From: Neobacillus kokaensis
GTDB taxonomy: Bacteria; Bacillota; Bacilli; Bacillales; Cytobacillaceae
DNA length: 64,000 bases
NCBI RefSeq assembly: GCF_014656545.1
Contig: NZ_BNDS01000012.1
Span: 1-64,000 of the forward strand
Direction: 5' to 3'
Under the pieces are notes generated by a model, which was not told where the DNA came from, did not search any database, and saw nothing but the letters and a program-made list of their open reading frames with translations. Made by a program: the position numbers and the translations under genes. This document shows positions 18,612-27,533 of this stretch, piece by piece (position 1 is the first letter of the stretch; every line of letters begins with the position of its first letter).

Positions 18612-20129
18612 TTATTTTACTTTGTCCAATGGCTGAATTAATTTTGCTAGATTCATTGTTTTAAGACCTTCTGTTGCTCTTTCAATATCTTTAGAGAAGA
18701 TACGGTCCTTTTTAATCGAAGGAACAAGTTCTCTTCCTGCATCAAAAAGTCTCTTTGTTTGGGTTGCCATTTTTTTGACCCCTCGATATTCAACTGCCTG
18801 CATCGCACAAATGAATTCGATGGCTAGGACTCTTCTTGTATTTTGAATGATTTGATAAGCATGCCTTGAACCAATGGTTCCCATGCTCACATGGTCCTCC
18901 TGATTCGCAGATGAAGGAATCGAATCGACACTTGCCGGATGTGCCAGCGTTTTGTTTTCAGAAACAAGCGCTGCTGCAACATATTGCATGATCATCGCCC
19001 CAGATTGCAAGCCTTGCTGAGGGCTTAAAAATGGCGGTAAGTCATTTAACTGTGGATTGATTAATCTTTCAATCCTTCTTTCAGAAATATTGGCCATTTC
19101 CGCCACTGCAATTTTCATAAAATCCATAGCAAACGCAATTGGCTGTCCATGGAAGTTACCGCCGGAGATTACGGTTTCACCGTCATCAAAAATTAACGGA
19201 TTATCTGTTGCAGCATTCATCTCAATTTCTAACTTTTCTTTAACATAATCAAGTGCCTGCCATGTGGCGCCATGAACTTGCGGGATACATCGCAGTGAAT
19301 AAGCATCCTGCACCCGAAGCTCGCCCTGCTGAGTAGTCAATAAGCTGTCACTTAAATAGCTGCGGATTCGTGCTGCTGTATCGATTTGCTGCTTGTAGCC
19401 TCGTGCTAGATGAACTTCTTCAGCAAAGGCATCGATGATTCCATTTAGTCCTTCAATTGTCATAGAGGAAATTAACTCACTTTGGTATGCAAGTTGTTCT
19501 GCCTCTAGATATCCAATTACACCCATTGCTGTCATTGCCTGCGTTCCATTGATGAGGGCAAGTCCTTCTTTTGCCTGAAGGGTGACTGGGTTGATGTCTT
19601 CTTTTTGGAACGCTTCAAGTGAGCTCATGCGATTTCCCTTATAAAATACTTCTCCTTCACCGACTAACACTAATGCTAAATGGGAAAGTGGTGCTAAGTC
19701 TCCACTTGCTCCTAGAGAGCCTTGCTGCGGAATGACAGGGATAATATTCTTGTTGACTAACTCTATTAATTTTTCAATCACAATCGGTCTAATGCCGGAA
19801 AATCCTTTTAATAGTGCGTTAGCGCGAAGGAGTACCATTGCTTTTGCCACAACCTCTGGGAACGGCTCGCCTACTCCGCAAGCATGTGAACGAATTAAAT
19901 TCAGCTGAAGGTCTTCAACATCTTCTTTGTCAATGAGCACATCGCTGAATTTTCCAAACCCGGTTGTGATCCCATAGATGACTTTTGATTCTGATACGAT
20001 TTTTTCAACTGCTTCCCGGCTCTTTCTTGCAGCCTCCATACTCTTTTCTGAAGCAGACACCTTCTGATTTTCGAATAAAATTTCCTTCATTTGAGCTAAC
20101 GTTAAATTTTGACCTGTTAATGTAATCAA
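18612..20129 (-). CDS. hutH: Histidine ammonia-lyase
   Basis: A 505-residue enzyme that removes ammonia from L-histidine to give urocanate, the first step of histidine use. The self-made MIO cofactor comes from A141-S142-G143 in [14 protein letters not shown]. The tyrosine-bearing loop YGITTGFG (52-59) and the [10 protein letters not shown] segment also fit. The TTG at 20129 is preferred: GGAG lies eight bases upstream and the protein then begins like known HutH proteins, whereas the GTG at 20138 touches the binding site. No hutU, hutI, hutG or hutP is in the window, so the rest of the pathway must lie elsewhere. Confidence 0.95.
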   Translation of the reverse strand: MITLTGQNLTLAQMKEILFENQKVSASEKSMEAARKSREAVEKIVSESKVIYGITTGFGKFSDVLIDKEDVEDLQLNLIRSHACGVGEPFPEVVAKAMVLLRANALLKGFSGIRPIVIEKLIELVNKNIIPVIPQQGSLGASGDLAPLSHLALVLVGEGEVFYKGNRMSSLEAFQKEDINPVTLQAKEGLALINGTQAMTAMGVIGYLEAEQLAYQSELISSMTIEGLNGIIDAFAEEVHLARGYKQQIDTAARIRSYLSDSLLTTQQGELRVQDAYSLRCIPQVHGATWQALDYVKEKLEIEMNAATDNPLIFDDGETVISGGNFHGQPIAFAMDFMKIAVAEMANISERRIERLINPQLNDLPPFLSPQQGLQSGAMIMQYVAAALVSENKTLAHPASVDSIPSSANQEDHVSMGTIGSRHAYQIIQNTRRVLAIEFICAMQAVEYRGVKKMATQTKRLFDAGRELVPSIKKDRIFSKDIERATEGLKTMNLAKLIQPLDKVK

Positions 20130-20164
20130 GTTCCCCACTCCTCTAATACTTTATTAAAATAAAG

Positions 20165-20212
20165 AAAGAGGCTGGATTCCGATTCTGATTAGAATTGGAG
20201 TCCAGCCTCTTT
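20165..20212 (-). promoter_or_regulatory. Leader hairpin (attenuator-like) of hutH
   Basis: Read leftward, a 12-bp perfect outer stem (AAAGAGGCTGGA with TCCAGCCTCTTT) continues through GGA/TCC and ATTCT/AGAAT pairs to a four-base loop. It is followed by TTTCTTTATTTT and lies 36 bp before the hutH start. With a promoter at 20311-20340 and no gene between, it should sit inside the hutH leader RNA and could stop transcription until an antiterminator acts. Confidence 0.6.
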
Positions 20213-20310
20213 TGTAACGATTTTTGAATCTGAAACTATTCTTTTAAATAACAGCCTCATGGGTTATCATTCCTTTCAACGTAATCTATCAATCTATGGG
20301 TTAGGTAATT

Positions 20311-20340
20311 ATCATATGCGATAGGGGACAAATTTGTCAA
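20311..20340 (-). promoter_or_regulatory. SigA-type promoter of hutH with overlapping palindrome
   Basis: On the minus strand TTGACA (20340-20335), an 18-bp spacer and TATGAT (20316-20311) make a good housekeeping promoter. The palindrome GACAAATTTGTC (20327-20338) overlaps the -35 and may be an operator. The implied leader is about 170 bases. Confidence 0.6.
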
Positions 20341-20365
20341 TGGAATTTTCTGAATGTTTTAAATA

Positions 20366-20427
20366 GCGTGCCTGTCATCGCCCGAATTTTGTCGGATGAA
20401 TAAAGGTGCCACCCGAATTTTGTCGAT
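20366..20427. repeat. Two tandem copies of the GTGCC/CCCGAATTTTGTCG repeat
   Basis: GCGTGCCTGTCATCG-CCCGAATTTTGTCG is followed closely by GGTGCCA-CCCGAATTTTGTCGA. The rest of the 20428-20638 gap to the AraC gene shows no reading frame or motif that I can name. Confidence 0.65.
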
Positions 20428-20638
20428 TCAAGAGGTGTCAAGAAAGTGCATTTTTCGATGATAGGTCCTATTCATATTGATGGTATACATTCCCATACTC
20501 ATTTCTATTAAAAGTATTTAATGAATCTTAGTATCTGGTAATTTCGTTGTTTTTGTTAAAAAAAGATAGATACGGTTAAAGACAGGTTCTGATTTACGTT
20601 ATAGGATAGTGTTGAACAATGGTTATTTTGAACGGAGA

Positions 20639-20676
20639 AATGATAGAATTCACTTAAATGCGCCTATCATTCTTTT
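20639..20676 (+). promoter_or_regulatory. Hairpin with T-rich tail before the AraC gene
   Basis: AATGATAG and CTATCATT form a perfect 8-bp stem with a 17-base loop and a TCTTTT tail, 30 bp before the AraC-type gene. It may be a weak terminator or leader structure; the low stem GC content makes its function doubtful. Confidence 0.35.
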
Positions 20677-20706
20677 AGTTAAACGAATATAACAGGAGGT
20701 GAAACC

Positions 20707-21582
20707 ATGCCTGTTCCCTTTGACCGTATTTCTCCGTTCGTGCGCAAAGTGAAGATTTTAAAGACAGTGTCCCTTGTCGGCGAATGGATTGATTTTGATC
20801 ATGTCCTTACTTACATTGAACAAGGGAGTGCAGAATTTATTCTAAATGGCCAAAAATACATTGTCCAAACCGGGGATCTGGTTTTGATGCACCCTTTGCT
20901 GTCCCATATTGTCCGTTCCATTTCTACGGAGCCGCTGATCCAATATATTGTCCATTTCGATCTGTTCTATCATGAACATCGAAGCCGGGGGGAATTGAGA
21001 CAGGAACCACCCGCCGAAGAAATGCAATTGGCTGGGGTTCATCCGATTGTCCATGGGACAGCTGATCAAACTAGGAAAATCAGGAATCTATTTTTATCCA
21101 TGTACCAAGTGCATCAGGAAACTGATTTTCATTCCGCATTAAAATTGAAAGCAGATGCCCTTTACCTGTTATCTCTCTTTTTTGAGAGCCAGCAAACCGG
21201 AGCCGAAAAAGCCGGTGTACCGAAAAAGGGTTGGATCATCTTGGAGAGCTGCCTGCAATTTATCCATGAAAACTACCAGAATTCCAGTTTGGATATCGAG
21301 GCTATCAGCAGGCATGCCGGTTTTTCACCAAGCCATATCGCCTATCTTTTCAGAGAGGAAATCGGGATCACGATCCATAAATATGTGACTCAGCTCAGAA
21401 TGGAACAAGCCAAAAAACTTATGCTGGAAAATAGCGATTCTTTAACAAATATCGCTGAAAAGGTTGGGTATCAAAGCATTCACGCTTTCAGCCGCACCTT
21501 CAAGCAGAATGTCGGGATGACCGCCAGCCAATTTATCGCTTATCACAGCGAAGCTATAAAAGCGCACAGCGATATTTTGTAA
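20707..21582 (+). CDS. AraC family transcriptional regulator
   Basis: A 291-residue regulator with a cupin-like sugar-binding N-terminal half (about 1-150, with GQKYIVQTGDLVLMHP and HIVRS) and a C-terminal double helix-turn-helix (about 185-285; NSSLDIEAISRHAGFSPSHIAYLF and NIAEKVGYQSIHAFSRTFK). AGGAGG precedes the ATG. It lies 157 bp ahead of the fucosidase gene on the same strand and probably activates it in response to a sugar. Codon use looks richer in GC than in the flanking genes, and repeats bound the pair on both sides, hinting at separate ancestry. Confidence 0.9.
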   Translation: MPVPFDRISPFVRKVKILKTVSLVGEWIDFDHVLTYIEQGSAEFILNGQKYIVQTGDLVLMHPLLSHIVRSISTEPLIQYIVHFDLFYHEHRSRGELRQEPPAEEMQLAGVHPIVHGTADQTRKIRNLFLSMYQVHQETDFHSALKLKADALYLLSLFFESQQTGAEKAGVPKKGWIILESCLQFIHENYQNSSLDIEAISRHAGFSPSHIAYLFREEIGITIHKYVTQLRMEQAKKLMLENSDSLTNIAEKVGYQSIHAFSRTFKQNVGMTASQFIAYHSEAIKAHSDIL

Positions 21583-21739
21583 GGCTCCAGTAGTAACCGC
21601 TGTCAATGGAAAGCGGCACTAATATTGCAAATACAACATTCAAAATAAATGATATTTTTCTGTTCATTCAACAGGAAGAAATTCAGTTGCGGAATCTGAG
21701 ATCCAAGGGTCCCATCCGACAAACAGGAGGCAGTAAAAA

Positions 21740-23056
21740 ATGAAAACAGACCATTCTGCAATACGCAAAAATTGGCCGAATCATTACGGAGACCCGGAGT
21801 GGTTTATCCATGACCGTTTTGGTTTATTCATCCATTTCGGTTTGTATTCCAATGCCGCGCGCCACGAATGGGTCATGCGATGGGAGAACATTCATCCGGA
21901 CACATATCGGAAGTATTTCGAACGATTCAATCCTGATCGTTTTGATCCCAAGGAATGGGCGATCACTGCCAAAAAGGCCGGATACAAATATTTCGTCATT
22001 ACAACCAAACACCATGACGGATTCTGTCTTTGGGATACGGCTTTCACAGATTACAAAGTGACCAATACGCCCGCCAAGCGTGATTTATTAAAGGAAATTG
22101 TAGATGCTTTCAGAGCAGAAGGCCTGAAAGTCGGCTTCTATCATTCACTGCTCGACTGGCATCATCCCGAGTTCCCAGTCGATGGAACCCACCCGCAAAG
22201 CAATGATGAGGATTTTAAAAAGTCGGCTGCGGGCAGGGATATGTCAAAGTATGTTGAATACTTGCATAACCAAGTCCGGGAGTTGTTGACCAACTACGGA
22301 AAAGTGGACTATCTCTGGTTCGACTTTTCGTATCCACAGGAAAACTGGGGATGGTCAGTCGGAAAGGGTGCAGAAGATTGGCAGTCAGAAAAGCTGGAAA
22401 AATTGTGTTTGGAACTCCAGCCGCACATCATATTAAATGACCGCCTTGATTTGCACAGGGGCATCCAAACGCCGGAACAGTACCAGCCGCTCAAACCATT
22501 GGTGAAAGAGGGTCATCCCGTCCTTTGGGAAGCTTGCCAGGCGATGAATGGCAGCTGGGGCTATCATCGGGATAATTTAGATTGGAAATCGAGTGAAATG
22601 CTGATCAAGATGCTGATTGATACGGTTTCTAAGGACGGCAACCTGCTGCTCAACATCGGACCGAACGCACGGGGAGAGATTGAACCGCTGACGAAAGAGC
22701 GTCTTGATGCAATCGGCAAATGGATGGATCTCCATTCCCAATCCATTTACGGCGCGAGGAACAGTGATTTTGTCACACCTGTTGACTGCCGTTACACCCA
22801 AAAAGGCAACCGGCTTTACTTACATATTTTCTCCTGGCCGTTCAAACACATTCATTTGCCAGGACTTGCAGGCAAAGTGGAATACGCCCAGTTTCTCCAT
22901 GACGGATCAGAACTCTTTTTCAGGGAACATAATCCGAACATCCATGTGACACACATGACCGCAGAAATTGAACCTGGCTCCATCACGATTGAATTGCCGG
23001 TCCAAAAACCGGATGTGACCGTCCCGGTTGTGGAATTGTTTTTGAAAACCGAGTAA
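21740..23056 (+). CDS. GH29 alpha-L-fucosidase
   Basis: A 438-residue glycoside hydrolase family 29 enzyme that cuts alpha-linked L-fucose from glycans with retention. The catalytic nucleophile is D195 in YLWFDFSYP. Substrate-contact histidines are in GLFIHFGLYS and TKHHDGFCLW, typical of this family. The C-terminal part beyond residue 340 is a small beta domain. No signal peptide is visible, so it acts inside the cell on imported oligosaccharides, though no sugar transporter is adjacent. A repeat begins five bases after the stop. Confidence 0.92.
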   Translation: MKTDHSAIRKNWPNHYGDPEWFIHDRFGLFIHFGLYSNAARHEWVMRWENIHPDTYRKYFERFNPDRFDPKEWAITAKKAGYKYFVITTKHHDGFCLWDTAFTDYKVTNTPAKRDLLKEIVDAFRAEGLKVGFYHSLLDWHHPEFPVDGTHPQSNDEDFKKSAAGRDMSKYVEYLHNQVRELLTNYGKVDYLWFDFSYPQENWGWSVGKGAEDWQSEKLEKLCLELQPHIILNDRLDLHRGIQTPEQYQPLKPLVKEGHPVLWEACQAMNGSWGYHRDNLDWKSSEMLIKMLIDTVSKDGNLLLNIGPNARGEIEPLTKERLDAIGKWMDLHSQSIYGARNSDFVTPVDCRYTQKGNRLYLHIFSWPFKHIHLPGLAGKVEYAQFLHDGSELFFREHNPNIHVTHMTAEIEPGSITIELPVQKPDVTVPVVELFLKTE

Positions 23057-23060
23057 TAAA

Positions 23061-23140
23061 GGTGCCTGTGCATCGCCCGATTTTTTTGGAGAAGTGTTGG
23101 CAGCACTTCTCTTTGGCGTGCCTGTCACGCCTCGAATTAT
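23061..23140 (+). repeat. Composite GTGCCTG repeat with two hairpins
   Basis: GGTGCCTGTGCATCG-CCCGATTTTTTT is followed by GAGAAGTG-ttggcag-CACTTCTC and GGCGTG-CCTGT-CACGCC. This is the second copy of the arrangement seen at 13572-13630 and it starts five bases after the fucosidase stop. Confidence 0.7.
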
Positions 23141-23142
23141 TT

Positions 23143-23379
23143 TACCATTTCCGTTATCTTCATCTAGAATATGAGGTCAAAGTGCTTCGGCTGGCGATTC
23201 GTAAAGGGGAAGCCATATCGCCTAAAAAAGTCGAGAAGTATTTGAAGCTAAGTGACAAGACGGTAAAAAGAATACTTTCTCAACTGGTCGACAAAAAGAT
23301 GTTGATTCCCGCATCCGGAGTCAAGAGGATCCGATCTTATCGGTTGGGGGATCATGTTAAGCACCCGAGAGATAAATAA
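23143..23379 (+). pseudogene. 3' fragment of a winged-helix gene
   Basis: The frame encodes about 78 residues ending at a TAA. The segment EAISPKKVEKYLKLSDKTVKRILSQLVDKKMLIP has the look of a winged helix that reads a stepwise DNA- or RNA-binding domain, followed by a basic tail. The formal upstream start at 23062 falls within the repeat element, with no binding site, so this is best read as the surviving 3' end of a larger gene cut by repeat insertion or deletion. I do not recognise the parent family. Confidence 0.5.
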
Positions 23380-23380
23380 A

Positions 23381-23566
23381 CGGAAAAATTTCGCTTAATT
23401 AAAAATTATCATTAAAAAAGCTTAAATAGACGGAGAGATTCTGCCTATTGACTAGAAAAGTCTGAAAATAGGGGGTTTTCCTTTGCATAATCGGAAAATC
23501 TCCCCTTATTTACCCCGAAACGGCCACCAATCTGCATCTAACCGGAAAATCTCCGCTTATTTTCCT
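23381..23566. repeat. Array of four GGAAAAT/ATTTTCC hairpin repeats
   Basis: Four related blocks at 23381, 23432, 23492 and 23542 follow the pattern CGGAAAAT-ctccgctt-ATTTTCC, with G-rich and C-rich arms around AAAAT and ATTTT. The fourth is a perfect inverted repeat and the first two are decayed. Spacing is 50-60 bp. They sit directly before the REP-type transposase remnant. Confidence 0.65.
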
Positions 23567-23642
23567 TTCGCTGGTTACTTGATTTAGAACAACGATTCCT
23601 ATTTTAGTAGAAGTGAGATGCAAGGCGCGTTTCTGAATATCT

Positions 23643-23873
23643 GATCCACTGTTCCGTAATGCAAGTGATTTTCAAGCATTCCTGCATATCCTCGATCAAA
23701 TCCATGAAAAGTTCCCTTTTGAAATGGCCTCCTATTGCTTAATGAATAATCATTATCACCTTGAAATGATGTCAGAGGAAAATTCATTATCCAAACTAAT
23801 GTCGCTGATTAATAAACGATACGTCAATTACTATAATACAAAATACCGTTTAACTGGCCATGTGTTAAGATAA
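23643..23873 (+). pseudogene. Remnant of a REP-associated tyrosine (Y1/IS200-like) transposase
   Basis: A 76-codon open stretch ending in TAA encodes the core of a Y1 transposase: IHEKFPFEMASYCLMNNHYH, where HYH is the metal-binding HUH pair, followed by LSKLMSLINKRYVNYYN and RLTGHVLR. In intact relatives this is the middle of a protein of about 150-250 residues. Here an in-frame TGA cuts the N-terminal part and the catalytic tyrosine region is missing. It is therefore inactive. Such enzymes mobilise short palindromic repeats, and a hairpin array stands immediately upstream. Confidence 0.75.
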
Positions 23874-23901
23874 AATCCAAGTAAAGCTAAACGTGTAGTC
23901 A

Positions 23902-23939
23902 ACAAAGGAACGATTTATTTTGTTCCTTTGTCTTTTTTT
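23902..23939 (+). terminator. Intrinsic terminator
   Basis: ACAAAGGAAC pairs with GTTCCTTTGT across a 10-base loop, followed by CTTTTTTT. It separates the transposase debris from the LysR gene. Confidence 0.8.
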
Positions 23940-23994
23940 ATCCAAGGGTATTTATACAAGACATGATAAAATAAATGAGTAGGGGGTGAAAAAA

Positions 23995-24900
23995 GTGGAT
24001 ATGCAAAAGTTGAAATACTTTATGGCCGTTGTTGAAAACGGCACACTTTCTAAAGCTGCCATTGCCTTGAATATGACACAACCGCCGCTAAGCATTTTAA
24101 TCAAAAAGTTTGAAGAAGAATTAGGCTTACAGTTATTTGAGCGAAAGGGGAAGCGGTTAAATTTAACTTCTTCTGGGTCGTTGTTGTATGAAAAAGGAAA
24201 AGAGCTCATTACGTCTACTGAGGCGATTATTCAAGAATTGCATGAACATCAGGACGGCAAGCGCGGTCATGTGACAATAGGTTGTTCCACTATAGCAAAT
24301 TTATCTATTATTCCTTTAGTAGTTGAAAGAATGATAGAAAGAGGTATTCAAATTACCGTCCATGTAATGGAAGGAAATAGCGCATATGTCTTAGAACAAT
24401 TACGTAATTACAAGATGGATATTGGAATTATACGGAATGTCTTTAATAAGGAAGATTTATATACTACGGCTCTGCTCATAGAGCCAATTCTAGTGGCACT
24501 GCCTCCTAATCACCCATTAGCAGCTAAACAATCAATTGATTTAATCGAGTTGGCAAATGAAAATTTTTTAATGCAATATACAACATTAGGCTATGGAATT
24601 TCGGATATGATCATCGAGGGCTGCCAAACGAATGGATTTAAACCCAATATCATTTACTGGGGGACGGAAACACTGCCAATGTTAAATATGGTGAAAAAGG
24701 GTTTAGGCATAGCTTTTACCCCCATGTTATTTTCAAAACAGAACGATTTTATTTTACCACCCCTTGTTAGCTTAAAAAACCCTTCTCTGTATACAAACTT
24801 GAATTTAGTCACATTGAAAGATAGTGTAAAAAAAGCAGCTACAGAACAATTCCTTGAGATTACAAAAGAAGTAATTGAAGAGTTGAACAGCAGCTTTTAG
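23995..24900 (+). CDS. LysR family transcriptional regulator
   Basis: A 301-residue LysR-type regulator. The N-terminal winged helix (about 1-62) has LKYFMAVVENGTLSKAAIALNMTQPPLS and a coiled linker; the C-terminal domain (about 90-295) is the periplasmic-binding-protein-like effector domain. The GTG at 23995 is chosen because AGGGGGTG lies six bases upstream and the protein then starts MDMQKLKYF, the usual form; GTG 23986 and ATG 24001 are alternatives. It is followed, beyond a terminator, by the carrier and hydrolase genes at 25262-28715, which it may control. Confidence 0.9.
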   Translation: MDMQKLKYFMAVVENGTLSKAAIALNMTQPPLSILIKKFEEELGLQLFERKGKRLNLTSSGSLLYEKGKELITSTEAIIQELHEHQDGKRGHVTIGCSTIANLSIIPLVVERMIERGIQITVHVMEGNSAYVLEQLRNYKMDIGIIRNVFNKEDLYTTALLIEPILVALPPNHPLAAKQSIDLIELANENFLMQYTTLGYGISDMIIEGCQTNGFKPNIIYWGTETLPMLNMVKKGLGIAFTPMLFSKQNDFILPPLVSLKNPSLYTNLNLVTLKDSVKKAATEQFLEITKEVIEELNSSF

Positions 24901-24929
24901 TGTAGAAAAATAGGATTAACTCATGATCG

Positions 24930-24964
24930 AAGCACACATCTTTATGATGGTGTGCTTTTTATTA
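24930..24964 (+). terminator. Intrinsic terminator after the LysR gene
   Basis: AAGCACACATC and GATGGTGTGCTT pair around TTTAT and are followed by a run of T. The remaining 24965-25261 stretch is very AT-rich and probably holds the promoter of the carrier gene, but no clear boxes can be assigned. Confidence 0.8.
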
Positions 24965-25261
24965 TAGTTGTAACCAAAAAGAATAAGGATGGGTTCCTTT
25001 ATATATATAATGTATAAACATTAATTTAAATATATATTTTTTATTTTAAAAAATAACCGTTATAATGAAACAAACAATTATCAGAATATTTCAATCTATG
25101 TAACAATCGATTAAACCAATGGGTGGAAGCGTTAACATCTAGAGTTCAGAATATTATAGGGAGGTGAAAGTTCCTTAAATGGATAATATATTTTCGGATG
25201 GATAGCAGGGTGCCTTTACTTAGGATAAACAATGTAAGGAAAAAATCGGGAGGTGCAGTAG

Positions 25262-26668
25262 ATGGAGTTATTAATAGGATTTGGCTGGTTATCTTTCATG
25301 CTTGTGATTGGAATTATCTTAAGATATAAAGTTTCATTCTTTCAAAATATGTTAATACCTAGCTCGGCCATTGGCGGAGTAATAGGGTTTATATTGATTA
25401 ATACAGGGGTTATTCAGGTTTCAATCCCATTATTACAAACATTTGTTTCACAGTTATTTATAATCTCGTTTATATCCATTGGGTTAACCACATCTGAGGG
25501 AAGTAACGGTTTAAATTCAAGTAACCGTACTAGTAAGGTGGTAACAAAAGGAGTATTATGGTTTGCTCTGGCATGGGGGTTAATGGTCAATTTACAAGCT
25601 TTGATTGGGATAGTCTCGATTAATGGAATCAATTTATTTGGACATTCTCTGGACCCTAAGTATGGAATTCTATTACCCTTTGGTTTTGCTATGGGTACTG
25701 GTCAAGCTATTACGTATGGAACGGTTGCAGAAGATTATGGCTTTTCAAATGCTGCTTCTATCGCAATCACATTTGCCGTTGTTGGTTACATGATTGCTAC
25801 CTTTGTTGGAATTCCTTTAGCTAGATGGGGAATTCGAAAAGGAATAGCTTCCAAGTCTGAAAAATTATCAGAAGAGTTATTAAAAGGAGTTCTCCCGAAA
25901 GAAAAAAGGGAGCGGGTAGGAGATTTAACGTTCCACTCTTCAAATATTGAGACGCTTACATTCCACCTGGCTGTAATAGGTGTTGTTTATTTAGTTGCCT
26001 ATTACTCGTTGAATGGGTTAATTCAAATTTTACCTCCTAAGATTGCCACCTTTGTTGGAGGATCGTTATTTATATTCGGGATTCTGTGGGGGACGATTTT
26101 TTCAAAAACGGCTAAAATAGCAAGGATTGATCATTTCTTTTCACCAGGTCTTCAAAAATCTATCACAGGCTGGACAGTAGACTTTATGGTGGTTGCCTCC
26201 TTCATGTCTGTCTCATTTAGATCAATTCAGGGATATGTTTTGCCTATTATCATCATCACTTTAATTGGCGGGATCGTGACAACGGTTGTTTGTTTCTATC
26301 TAGGGCAGCGCGTCGGCAGTAATTATGATTTTGAACGAAGTATTTCGTTTTATGGATTAGTGACTGGACAGGTGCCTAATTCACTATTGCTATTACGTAT
26401 TGTAGATCCAAGATTCAGTACCCCCCCAATTCTTGAGATTGCGATTTATAACTCACTTCTGCCGGTTACTCTCCTGCAAATCTTTCTCGGATTTGCACCG
26501 ATTATTTGGGAATGGAGTGTGGGGAGATCGGTATTATTCTATACAGGATCTATTGTCATCTATATGATTCTATTAAAAGTATGTAAACTATGGGGTCCAA
26601 AAACATTTTCGATGATGGGGAGTTCTGAGTCCAAACCATTGTCTGATCAGCCAGTTCCAAGGAATTAA
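25262..26668 (+). CDS. GltS-type sodium/glutamate symporter homologue
   Basis: A 468-residue membrane carrier with about ten to twelve helices, resembling the sodium/glutamate symporter family. Two landmarks of inverted repeats are visible: IPSSAIGGVIGF near residue 37 and LPFGFAMGTGQAITYG near residue 138, both Gly-rich re-entrant loops. It is somewhat longer than GltS because of a charged cytoplasmic loop near 200-220 (KSEKLSEELLKGVLPKEKRER). AGGTG precedes the ATG. The next two genes are a NodB-fold hydrolase and a carboxypeptidase-like enzyme, so the substrate may be glutamate or an N-substituted or cyclic glutamate-like acid. Confidence 0.8.
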   Translation: MELLIGFGWLSFMLVIGIILRYKVSFFQNMLIPSSAIGGVIGFILINTGVIQVSIPLLQTFVSQLFIISFISIGLTTSEGSNGLNSSNRTSKVVTKGVLWFALAWGLMVNLQALIGIVSINGINLFGHSLDPKYGILLPFGFAMGTGQAITYGTVAEDYGFSNAASIAITFAVVGYMIATFVGIPLARWGIRKGIASKSEKLSEELLKGVLPKEKRERVGDLTFHSSNIETLTFHLAVIGVVYLVAYYSLNGLIQILPPKIATFVGGSLFIFGILWGTIFSKTAKIARIDHFFSPGLQKSITGWTVDFMVVASFMSVSFRSIQGYVLPIIIITLIGGIVTTVVCFYLGQRVGSNYDFERSISFYGLVTGQVPNSLLLLRIVDPRFSTPPILEIAIYNSLLPVTLLQIFLGFAPIIWEWSVGRSVLFYTGSIVIYMILLKVCKLWGPKTFSMMGSSESKPLSDQPVPRN

Positions 26669-26734
26669 AACTGCTCGATAGTAATAATACTTAGCACTTG
26701 TTTAAAGCATATAAAAAAAGGAGGGAAATCATTT

Positions 26735-27520
26735 ATGGAGAAAAAAGTCTTTGTTTCGTTAACATTTGATGTTGATGGAGAAACGCTCTGGACTTCAAGG
26801 GATCCTAATAATTGGCAAAGGCCAGTTGCTTTATCCCATGGAACTTACGGACCAAGAGTGGGATTACCTAGAATACTGCGGCTTTTACAAAAATATTCAA
26901 TTGAAGCTACATTTTTCGTACCAGGCTGGATTATTGAACAGTACGAATCCAATATAAAAGAAATTGTAGAGGCTGGGCATGAAATTGGCCACCATGGTTA
27001 TCTGCATGAATATCCAGATACGCTTACCGAAGAGAAAGAAAGGGAAATCCTGCAAGTAGGGATTGATAGAATTACAGAACTAACGGGAAGAAAACCAATG
27101 GGCTACCGTTCACCGGCGTGGGAATTCAGTCCTAGAACAATGGATTACCTAAAGGAATTTGATTTTAAATATTCCTCTAATATGATGGATGACGATCAAC
27201 CGTATATTCATTCAAACGGCATTGTCGAACTACCCGTTCACTGGTTAATGGATGATGCTCCGTTCTTTCTATTTCATCCTAAAGTACCCGGACGAGTTAT
27301 ACAGCCAACGGAAGCTGTCTTTAACACCTGGAAGGACGAATTTTCAGCACTATATGAAGAAGGGAAATCTGTGGTACTAACATTTCATCCCCAAATGATT
27401 GGAAGGGCTCATCGGGTTCAGTATCTAGAGGAATTTATTAAATTTATTTTGGATCACCCTGGTGTTGAATTCACTACGTGTGAAAAATTAGCCAAATACA
27501 CTAAGGAAGCTATGAAATAA
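26735..27520 (+). CDS. Polysaccharide deacetylase-family (NodB fold) hydrolase
   Basis: A 261-residue NodB-fold metal hydrolase. The metal triad is D14 (TFDVDGE), H87 and H91 (GHHGYLHE); the later RSPAWEFSP and LTFHPQ motifs also fit. There is no signal peptide, so it works in the cytoplasm and is not a cell wall enzyme. It resembles the PuuE/HpPgdA-like branch, whose members can open cyclic amides or imides instead of removing acetyl groups from sugars. Placed between a glutamate-type carrier and an M20 carboxypeptidase-like enzyme, ring opening or deacylation of an amino acid derivative is a reasonable inference. Confidence 0.82.
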   Translation: MEKKVFVSLTFDVDGETLWTSRDPNNWQRPVALSHGTYGPRVGLPRILRLLQKYSIEATFFVPGWIIEQYESNIKEIVEAGHEIGHHGYLHEYPDTLTEEKEREILQVGIDRITELTGRKPMGYRSPAWEFSPRTMDYLKEFDFKYSSNMMDDDQPYIHSNGIVELPVHWLMDDAPFFLFHPKVPGRVIQPTEAVFNTWKDEFSALYEEGKSVVLTFHPQMIGRAHRVQYLEEFIKFILDHPGVEFTTCEKLAKYTKEAMK

Positions 27521-27533
27521 CGAGGTTAGAGAT

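Noticed and set aside
20213..20340. HutP antitermination site
   Set aside because: TAG triplets occur in the leader but not with the regular spacing known for HutP, and no hutP gene is in the window.
23062..23379. Intact 105-residue gene starting at 23062
   Set aside because: The first 27 codons lie in a repeat element and have no ribosome binding site. Only the later part looks like protein, so I call it a fragment.
26735..27520. Secreted peptidoglycan or chitin deacetylase
   Set aside because: There is no signal peptide or membrane anchor, and the neighbours are a carrier and a cytoplasmic peptidase.
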